A DNA stretch of 64,000 nucleotides, taken from positions 148,923-212,922 of the forward strand of contig CAWIXM010000039.1 of NCBI GenBank assembly GCA_963840055.1, given 5' to 3'. The DNA comes from Rhodoplanes sp963840055. GTDB lineage: Bacteria; Pseudomonadota; Alphaproteobacteria; Rhizobiales; Xanthobacteraceae. Below, piece by piece: positions 58,197-64,000 of this stretch; positions within the stretch are counted from its first letter, which is position 1; each line of letters starts with the position of its first letter. Made by a program: the position numbers and the translations under genes. Below the pieces are notes generated by a model, which searched no databases, had not been told where the DNA came from, and saw only the letters and a program-made list of their open reading frames with translations.

Positions 58197-59084
58197 ATGA
58201 TCGACAAGAACGGGCGCCACCCCGCGGCCCAGCCCGCGCTCTCGGCTTTGTCCACGGCGGAACCCTCGGGCGCGGAGCTTCCGCAGGTCCGATCCGTCCC
58301 CCACGTCATCACCGCCGGGTTGCTGGTGATCGGCAATGAAATCCTGTCGGGACGGACCAAGGACAAGAATATCGGGCACATCGCCCGGGTTCTGACGGAA
58401 ATCGGGATCGATCTGAAAGAGGTGAGAGTGGTCGCCGACGAGGAGCCGGCGATCGTCGCCGCGCTGAACGAGTTGCGGACCCGTTACACCTACGTGTTCA
58501 CCACCGGGGGAATCGGCCCGACCCATGACGACATCACCGCGGACAGCGTCGCCACGGCGTTTGGCGTGCCGCTCGACTACGACCCGCGCGCGATCGCGCT
58601 GCTGCGCGAGCGGCTCGGCGGAGCGGATCTCAACGCGGCGCGCATGCGCATGACTCGCGTTCCGCGCGGCGCCACGCTGGTCACGAATAAAATCTCCGCT
58701 GCGCCCGGCTTCTGGATCGACAATGTGATCGTTATGGCCGGCGTGCCGGCGATCATGGAGGCGATGCTCGACGAGGTTATTCCCAAGCTGCGTGTCGGGG
58801 CGAAGCTGATTGCCGAGACGGTGCGCGCCGACCTGCGGGAGGGCGATATCGGCAGCGAGCTTGCCGCGATAGCCGCGGCCCATCCCGACGTAATGATCGG
58901 CAGCTATCCGTTCATGGACGATCGCGGACCGAACACCAATGTGGTGCTGCGTGCGCGCGATCCGGAAAAACTGGCAGCAGCGAAAGCGGCGGTGGAGAAG
59001 ACGGTCGCGCACCTACGAGCGGCTCTGGCAGGACATGCAGGCGGTAGCGCGCCGGCTAAGCAAACCTCCGACGGCGCCACGTGA
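58197..59084 (+). CDS. CinA-type competence/damage-inducible protein (MoaB/Mog fold)
   Basis: The 295-residue protein has a MoCF/MoaB-like domain with AGLLVIGNEILSGRTKDKN and TTGGIGPTHDDITADSVA, the CinA N-terminal domain signature. The C-terminal deamidase domain of long CinA proteins is absent, so this is the short form found in alphaproteobacteria. The N-terminal 30 residues are low-complexity. It is coupled to the next gene, whose GTG start overlaps its TGA. Confidence 0.9.
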   Translation: MIDKNGRHPAAQPALSALSTAEPSGAELPQVRSVPHVITAGLLVIGNEILSGRTKDKNIGHIARVLTEIGIDLKEVRVVADEEPAIVAALNELRTRYTYVFTTGGIGPTHDDITADSVATAFGVPLDYDPRAIALLRERLGGADLNAARMRMTRVPRGATLVTNKISAAPGFWIDNVIVMAGVPAIMEAMLDEVIPKLRVGAKLIAETVRADLREGDIGSELAAIAAAHPDVMIGSYPFMDDRGPNTNVVLRARDPEKLAAAKAAVEKTVAHLRAALAGHAGGSAPAKQTSDGAT

Positions 59085-59599
59085 GCAGCGAAACACCGAC
59101 GATGCCTACCTACGACAAGACCGTTACGGTGTCGTGGGACATGTTCCACCGCGACGCCCGCACGCTCGCAAGCCAACTCGCCGACGAGCGTCCCTTCGCG
59201 GCTATCGTTGCGGTGGCGCGCGGCGGTCTCGTGCCGGCGGCGATCGTCGCGCGCGAGCTCGGCATCCGGCTGGTCGAGACGGTGTGCATTACAAGCTATG
59301 AACACATGACTCGCGGCGCCGCGAAGCTCCTCAAGAGTGCATCGCGCGAGGTGATAGCGCTTGGCGATAACGAGGGGAGCGCGCTGCTGATCGTCGACGA
59401 TGTCGTTGACACCGGACAGACGGCACGTGTGGTGCGGGAGTTTCTGCCGCGGGCGCATTTCGCTGCCGTCTACGTCAAGCCCATGGGGCGTCCGTTAGTC
59501 GATACATTCGTCACCGAAGTCGCGCAGGACGCCTGGATTTACTTTCCCTGGGACACGGCGCTCGCGTTTCAGCGGCCGATCCGGGGCGACGAGGAATAG
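59081..59599 (+). CDS. gpt: Xanthine-guanine phosphoribosyltransferase
   Basis: The 172-residue purine salvage enzyme uses PRPP to convert xanthine, guanine or hypoxanthine to nucleotides. The PRPP-binding motif is LLIVDDVVDTGQTA, and AIVAVARGGLVPAAIVARELG and YVKPMGRPLVDTFVTEVAQDAWIYFPWD are typical of Gpt. The GTG at 59081 overlaps the cinA stop; an ATG at 59102 is an alternative start that keeps the whole domain. Confidence 0.93.
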   Translation: MSSETPTMPTYDKTVTVSWDMFHRDARTLASQLADERPFAAIVAVARGGLVPAAIVARELGIRLVETVCITSYEHMTRGAAKLLKSASREVIALGDNEGSALLIVDDVVDTGQTARVVREFLPRAHFAAVYVKPMGRPLVDTFVTEVAQDAWIYFPWDTALAFQRPIRGDEE

Positions 59600-59797
59600 G
59601 ATTTCATCGAGGTCAGTCCGGCGTGAAATCGGATTGCCAGAACACGATTCAATCCTGCACAAGTGAAGGGCATAAGAACGCTTGAGTACCGACGAACAAC
59701 CGGGACGCGCAAAATTTCACGGTGCCGACTAGCGAACGATGACGGGCAATCGAGGCGACTTGACCGTCTGCAGCGTGTTGGTTGGGCCGGCGTTTCC

Positions 59798-61579
59798 TCA
59801 CGCTTGAGGATTAGCGATGCCGAGAAGACTGCCCCTATCCGGCGCCGCGCCCGGAATGTCGATGCGTTGCGGCGCTAGCAGGTCGAGCCGCTGGTTCAGT
59901 CCGCGCGCCAGCGTGTGGATATAGAAATACGTGGTGCGGTCGTCGGTGGCGTTCATGACGGGCGATGGCGCAGAGACGATCCGCAGACTGCCGCATTCGC
60001 CGATCCAATCGATGTGCCGGTGGCCGTGCATCACCACCGCGCCGGGCGCGATGTGCTGCAAGCGGCGCACGAACCAGCTCCCGTTGATGAGGGCTGTTCC
60101 GATCCGCTCCGAGAGGTGCTTTGCCGGCATCGGGTATTCGACCATGTGGTGGTGCAGCCCGACCAGCCAGCACGCGGAAGGAAATTGCGCGCAGGCGATC
60201 TCGACGCCGCGCATTTCCACGGCGGACACCAGCCCGAGCGCATTGGTGAAGGAGAAGTGGGTGTCGGCGTTCGAATTCAGGAGGATGATACCAAGGCCGT
60301 CCTCGGTCTGCGGCGGGCGAACCATCGGGAAGAGATTGCTCCACAAAGCGGCAAGCGGGCGCGACAGGCGAAATGAACCCTTGTCCGCGAACTCCGCAAT
60401 CGCAGCACGGTGCGGTCGCAGCACCTCGTCGAGCGTCGGGCCGAGGCGCCGCCTTTTGAGGTCGACGGTGTGCATGCTCGCGCCCTGCACGGCGGCCATG
60501 GCGGAAATCATCCGCGCCTCCCGAAGGCGCTTGTTGGGGCTGAGCGGCATATCGAGGCGGGCGGGGTTCGCCCGATCGACGACGTTGATGTCGTGATTGC
60601 CCGGCAAGATGAGCAGGCGGGCGGCAAGCTGCGGATAGGGGGCGAGCGCGGTAAAGCACTCGGCCCATTCCGCCGAGCGGCCGGCATCGGTTAGGTCGCC
60701 GGTTATGAGCACTGCGTCGAGTGGCTCACGCGCGTGGATAGCGTCCAGACGTTCGAGGACGCTGCGCAGCCTGCCGTTTCCGCAAGGCCCGGAGCGCCCG
60801 CTCTCGATGCGAAATCCGTAGTGCTCGCCGACCGTATGGGTGTCCGATAGGTGCGCGATGCGCCATCGTCGCTGCTCACTGGGTGGGTGCGCAGGCGATA
60901 CGATGAAATCGCGCGGCTGGTCCATGGTGGCGTCGGCCAGGCCCCACGCGAGCGCGGCTACGCCGAAGTAGCCGGCAATAAGCACGAAGCTGTTGGCTAC
61001 GGCGATCGCGACAACGCGCCAGGGCGAGGCGAGATCTGCGATCGTTCCAACCCACAGGGTCGCGGGCCACACTATTGCGACCAGCCACAGCGCGATAACA
61101 AAGATCATTAACCCGGCCACCGCCGCCATTCCGGCGCGCAGGACCGAGCGCATGTCGCTGCTTGCGCTCGCCGGGAGGAGCTTTTCGGCAAGATGACGCA
61201 GGAGTTCGCGGACCACGGCGTAAGCGGGCTGAACCGCAAGCGAATTGAGGGACCAGAAACTATTCTCAACAATCCGGAAAAGCCGATGGCCGCCGTACCA
61301 ACCGATGGCGATCACGGCGAGCGTCAGCAGCAGGGACCCGACGCCGGAAAGCGCATAGGCCGCCTTCTGCGACAGCGTGGCGAACCAGATCGAGAAGGCG
61401 AGCGGTGCAAGACCAAGGAGAACGGCCGGCGCGCCGACCATCAGAACCCAGGCGACAACCAGCTTCGGCAGGCTGATCTCAGCCAGCAGGCTCCCGGCGA
61501 GCGACAGCATCGATCGCTGCTTGGTGCTCGAAGCGTCGTCCTCGACGTCGCCGCGCCGCGGATCGATGAGGAAGGTCAT
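59798..61579 (-). CDS. Membrane-anchored metallophosphoesterase
   Basis: The 593-residue protein has four or five transmembrane helices in the first 215 residues (LVVAWVLMVGAPAVLLGLAPL, GVGSLLLTLAVIAIGWYGG and others), then a calcineurin-like phosphoesterase domain. Its metal motifs are in order: HLSDTH, ITGDLTD, LPGNHD, GLHHHM and MHGHRH. A large insert (about 340-410) separates GNHD from the later motifs. The long membrane part is unusual. The substrate, perhaps a lipid or nucleotide, is unknown. It is divergent from a small plus-strand frame. Confidence 0.88.
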   Translation of the reverse strand: MTFLIDPRRGDVEDDASSTKQRSMLSLAGSLLAEISLPKLVVAWVLMVGAPAVLLGLAPLAFSIWFATLSQKAAYALSGVGSLLLTLAVIAIGWYGGHRLFRIVENSFWSLNSLAVQPAYAVVRELLRHLAEKLLPASASSDMRSVLRAGMAAVAGLMIFVIALWLVAIVWPATLWVGTIADLASPWRVVAIAVANSFVLIAGYFGVAALAWGLADATMDQPRDFIVSPAHPPSEQRRWRIAHLSDTHTVGEHYGFRIESGRSGPCGNGRLRSVLERLDAIHAREPLDAVLITGDLTDAGRSAEWAECFTALAPYPQLAARLLILPGNHDINVVDRANPARLDMPLSPNKRLREARMISAMAAVQGASMHTVDLKRRRLGPTLDEVLRPHRAAIAEFADKGSFRLSRPLAALWSNLFPMVRPPQTEDGLGIILLNSNADTHFSFTNALGLVSAVEMRGVEIACAQFPSACWLVGLHHHMVEYPMPAKHLSERIGTALINGSWFVRRLQHIAPGAVVMHGHRHIDWIGECGSLRIVSAPSPVMNATDDRTTYFYIHTLARGLNQRLDLLAPQRIDIPGAAPDRGSLLGIANPQA

Positions 61580-61633
61580 GCCCAGCTCGACACGAGGTTG
61601 CCCCGCACGAACTCGTGCTTAAGCGAGGTGGCG

Positions 61634-61828
61634 ATGCCTGACAATGCTATGAACGTCGATCACTACGCGAAGGGGAAGCGCTGGAATGACGATCCGCCGC
61701 GCCACGGCGACGAACTGGGCGTTGCCGAAATAGAGATTGACCTTCAGCTCGTTCACCGGCTGCCGATAATAGGCGGCCGCATGCGGGGCAAACCATTCGC
61801 TATTCTTGATCTAGAACAATCTTTGTGA
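61634..61828 (+). CDS. Possible small hypothetical protein with downstream terminator
   Basis: The 64-codon frame starts MPDNAMNVDHYAKGKRWNDDPPRHGDELGV and ends FAILDLEQSL. It is acidic to neutral with a normal residue mix, and a perfect 11-bp hairpin with a T-rich tail lies 56 bp after its stop, which supports it as a transcribed gene. GAGGTGG precedes the ATG. No family recognised. Confidence 0.45.
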   Translation: MPDNAMNVDHYAKGKRWNDDPPRHGDELGVAEIEIDLQLVHRLPIIGGRMRGKPFAILDLEQSL

Positions 61829-61883
61829 AATCGCGCGGCCTATTCTAAAGCGGTTTAAAGAACAACAGCTTTTCCTTCCACAC

Positions 61884-61917
61884 TGCCCGGCGCGATCCGC
61901 GCCGGGCATATTTATTT
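61884..61917 (+). terminator. Rho-independent-type terminator
   Basis: TGCCCGGCGCG pairs perfectly with CGCGCCGGGCA around the loop ATC, followed by TATTTATTT. The 11-bp GC stem and T-rich tail fit an intrinsic terminator on the plus strand. Confidence 0.75.
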
Positions 61918-61985
61918 GGGACGCAAACACCCGTTCTTTCCAAACCCGCGATACCGGCACAAAATTATCGGTTCCAAAACATAAA

Positions 61986-62010
61986 GCGGCCGAGGTCAAC
62001 TCTCGGCCGC
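61986..62010. terminator. Hairpin, possible terminator
   Basis: GCGGCCGAG pairs perfectly with CTCGGCCGC around a 7-base loop. On the minus strand it is followed by TTTATGTTTT, on the plus strand by no T-run, so the direction is unclear. Confidence 0.45.
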
Positions 62011-62205
62011 TCCTGTTCCGCCGTCCGAAACCCGCCTGCAACCCGCGGCACAGTCGCGGTTCGACTGGTTCGGCCCAACGTTATAAATCATAATAAGCGT
62101 GTATCCCGATGCTCTTTGACAAAAGTCAACTGCCCGCGGGTTTTGCAGCTCCAATGGCGGCGAACCAGTCTGCGTCCCCAGCGCGCCCCCCTTCGGCGCA
62201 AAACT

Positions 62206-62247
62206 GTTACCCATGTCTCCGGAATAAACCGTCACCCATGTCTCCGG
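62206..62247. repeat. Tandem 17-bp motifs (GTYACCCATGTCTCCGG), IS-end-like
   Basis: GTTACCCATGTCTCCGG at 62206-62222 recurs as GTCACCCATGTCTCCGG at 62231-62247, one mismatch, 25 bp apart. Such motifs resemble the multiple terminal repeats at insertion-sequence ends, so this may be an IS scar. Confidence 0.55.
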
Positions 62248-62285
62248 GATGGACAATTCGAAAAACATAGGGAGGAACGCGCGCG

Positions 62286-63284
62286 ATGACTGCAACGGAT
62301 AACAAGGTCCCACCGCTGATCGACGATGCGACACCGGCGCAGATCGCCGCAATCCTCGGTGCCATGCGCGCCGTTGCCGACACTGGAAGGCCAGCGAGTG
62401 ACAAGGATCGCCACGCCATCACCAGTGCGCGCCGTTACATGTTTGGCGCCAATGGCTCATTCGATGTCGCTGCGCTGAAGCCCGCCACCCCGGACGACCT
62501 GGCATCGGCATTGGCGGGAACAAACCTCGCCGAGAATGCGATCAAGTTCATTACCGTGATGGCGTTCATCGACGGCGAGCTGGACCGCGCCAAGATCGCG
62601 AAAGTGCTGCGCTATGCCAGCGCGCTCGGCATGCATCAGCACTATATCGACCAGATTGATGAGGCCGCCAACGGCCATCTCCAGGACGTGCTGGCCGATA
62701 TGATCCGCTGCAACATGGAAAGCATCACCGGAAAATCGTGGGACGGCGGTGACGTCAATCAGTGGCTGCTGCCCTATACCGGCGATCACGCCAATCCGAG
62801 CGAGGCGGCCCGCTTCGAAAGGCTTGCCGACCTTCCGCAAGACACGTTCGGTCGTGCGTTCTACGACCACTTCCGTCGCAATAATTATGGTTTCCCCGGA
62901 GATCCGACCGCACTCAACGGCGCGTTCTCGCTGCCGCACAATTCCGTCCACGTGCTGACCGGCTACAACACGACGCCCCGCGGTGAAATTCTGGTGTCGA
63001 CCTTCACCGCCGCCATGCATCCCTATTTCCCGATGGGCGGGCATGTCCTACCGGTCATCTTTTCCTGGCATCTGATGGTTCAGATCAATGAGATCGCACG
63101 CAGCGCCAAGGATGCGCTTGATCCGGATGAGTTCTGGCGCGCCTGGGCCGCGGGCGCGGTGGCGACCATCGATACGTTCGCGCCGAATTACTATTTCTGG
63201 AGTCACGTCAAGGAACCGCTGAAGGAGTTTCGCAGCCGTCACGCGATCCTGCCCCAAGGACTTGCCGGCACCGTGACCGCGTGA
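62286..63284 (+). CDS. Coq4-like protein with N-terminal TerB-like domain
   Basis: The 332-residue protein has an N-terminal helical, TerB-like domain (LGAMRAVADTGRPASDKDRHAI, ITVMAFIDGELDRAKIAKVLRYASALGM, about residues 20-125). It is joined to a Coq4-like region with LPHNSVHVLTGYNTTPRGEILVSTFT. Coq4 proteins organise ubiquinone synthesis and carry a HDxxH...E metal motif; here it reads HNxxH...E, so the Asp is changed. AGGGAGGAACG precedes the ATG. The role in quinone metabolism is inferred. Confidence 0.78.
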   Translation: MTATDNKVPPLIDDATPAQIAAILGAMRAVADTGRPASDKDRHAITSARRYMFGANGSFDVAALKPATPDDLASALAGTNLAENAIKFITVMAFIDGELDRAKIAKVLRYASALGMHQHYIDQIDEAANGHLQDVLADMIRCNMESITGKSWDGGDVNQWLLPYTGDHANPSEAARFERLADLPQDTFGRAFYDHFRRNNYGFPGDPTALNGAFSLPHNSVHVLTGYNTTPRGEILVSTFTAAMHPYFPMGGHVLPVIFSWHLMVQINEIARSAKDALDPDEFWRAWAAGAVATIDTFAPNYYFWSHVKEPLKEFRSRHAILPQGLAGTVTA

Positions 63285-63417
63285 CTGATGCCGCGGAAAA
63301 GCGACTTTTAAGCCATATTAAACATATTCTTCACGCGAAGAACGACATCGTCCGAGATTACTTTCACAATTATTTGGATACTGGCAGCATCACCAGTACC
63401 ATTGGACCGCTAAGTGT

Positions 63418-63459
63418 TGGCGCGCTCGGAGAGATTCGAACTCCCGACCCCCAAATTCG
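63418..63459 (-). tRNA. Truncated 3' end of a tRNA-Arg gene (integration scar)
   Basis: On the minus strand the segment ends GGGAGTTCGAATCTCTC then CGAGCGCGCCA: a complete T arm, acceptor 3' strand and CCA. It agrees with the 3' half of the alphaproteobacterial tRNA-Arg(ACG) as I recall it. The anticodon and D arms and the 5' acceptor strand are missing on the far side, so it is only a fragment. Integrases leave such 3' tRNA ends at element borders. A spurious plus-strand frame with GEIRTPDPQIRRP is the well-known tRNA artefact. Confidence 0.7.
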
Positions 63460-63537
63460 AAGGCCCTCAGAACATAATCAGGGCATAGTGGCTAGTCGCT
63501 CGTTTCGTTGAACTTTGCCGGCAAGCCTTTGACGATG

Positions 63538-63999
63538 TTAAGAGCGATGGCTGCAACCGGCGCGTCGTGACCGCATTGGGCCGCGCCGGACCTTGTTCGA
63601 ATTGCATTCGTCGCGCGACATATTCGCGACCAGCATGCAGAAACCCAGCTCACGTTGATAGAAGCGCATCGGCGGAAGAAAATGACCGCGGACCCAGTGC
63701 TGCACGTACTCCACGAGTTGACGTTGGTCGCTGAGGAAAAACAACACCGCGCGTAGCAGGGCGCCGTAGTCAGTGTTTCGCTCTCTGATCAGTTGTCGTA
63801 GCAAGTGGCCGGTGCATGGCTGCCGAAATGTTGATGCTGATGAGTCGGTCCATAGCTCGCGGAGAGCATCGATTCCACCCTGAACTTGACCGCTCCGGCC
63901 GGACTCCTGGGCATTAGGATCGCGCAGTTCCTCTCTGAAGAGGATCACGCATGCCCTCTGAAAAGCCTGCCAATCCTTGGGCTTCGGGATGTCGTGAGC
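63538..63999 (-). pseudogene. Partial GRxGQ-type defence-like protein, probably broken
   Basis: The frame is open to the right edge and reads HDIPKPKDWQAFQRACVILF, then REELRDPNAQESGRSGQ and VQGGID. This matches the N-terminal DWQxFE..C..L...DPN...GRxGQxQxGVD segment found in many restriction-endonuclease-like and STAND/NACHT NTPase defence proteins. The downstream part (FLSDQRQLVEYVQHWVRGHF and on) does not continue that fold and no QxK motif is visible, so the gene appears truncated or fused to other DNA. It sits just beyond the tRNA scar. Confidence 0.5.
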
Positions 64000-64000
64000 T

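Larger units (their letters stand above)
61829..62285. other. Intergenic region with two hairpins
   Basis: This 457-bp region holds the terminator at 61884, a second perfect hairpin at 61986-62010, two tandem motifs at 62206-62247 and the leader of the Coq4-like gene with GGGAGGAA before its ATG. Confidence 0.5.

Noticed and set aside
63281..63511. Plus-strand frame with GEIRTPDPQIRRP
   Set aside because: This is the classic spurious translation of a tRNA 3' region, not a protein.

Overview
The window is GC-rich chromosomal DNA from an alphaproteobacterium, most likely order Hyphomicrobiales (Rhizobiales) and close to the Bradyrhizobium/Xanthobacteraceae group. This is inferred from the atpHAGDC order, a hemC-hemD-mic60-hemY cluster, PHB genes (phbB, a phasin), EcfG-type stress promoters, palindromic intergenic repeats typical of Bradyrhizobium relatives, and an Anbu/ATP-grasp/alpha-E/transglutaminase operon. 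No species call is possible from sequence alone.

Layout. 1-900: the 3' part of nnrS. 1080-6699: the F1 ATP synthase operon, with an Ohr-type peroxidase gene between atpG and atpD and a palindromic repeat between atpD and atpC; atpD carries a one-base frameshift. 6809-9302 (minus): tsaD, gpsA and an EVE-domain gene. 9398-14327 (plus): hemC, hemD, alphaproteobacterial mic60 and hemY. 14377-29000 holds housekeeping and stress genes: typA, an M50 protease with CBS domains, pterin dehydratase, a DUF1232 gene, an IalB-like protein, a patatin, a DUF892 gene, sixA, phbB, a CBS-domain gene with an EcfG-type promoter, and a phasin. An ABC-F ATPase follows at 28153-30042.

30000-53700 is accessory-like and uneven in base composition. 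It has a methyltransferase gene converging on an asparagine synthetase gene, an OpuA/OpuB-type osmoprotectant ABC transporter, AT-richer orphan genes, an ene-reductase/ArsR pair with a frameshift, a cyclase pseudogene with an internal deletion, an AT-rich lysozyme-like gene, and an amidase gene split by a 2.47-kb IS21-family insertion with a 7-bp target duplication. Further on are a hydrolase/EamA pair, a large orphan membrane protein, cytochrome b561 and a DUF3095 gene.

53876-57947 (minus) is the Anbu operon (ATP-grasp, alpha-E, transglutaminase-like, proteasome-like Anbu), probably a peptide-tag synthesis and processing system. Then come a cinA-like gene, a xanthine phosphoribosyltransferase gene, a membrane metallophosphoesterase gene and a Coq4-like gene. 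The right end holds a truncated tRNA-Arg 3' end, which looks like an integration scar, followed by the broken start of a GRxGQ-type defence-like gene running off the edge. No complete tRNA, rRNA or CRISPR was found. Three single-base frameshifts (atpD, ene-reductase, cyclase) mean either residual sequencing error or real decay.
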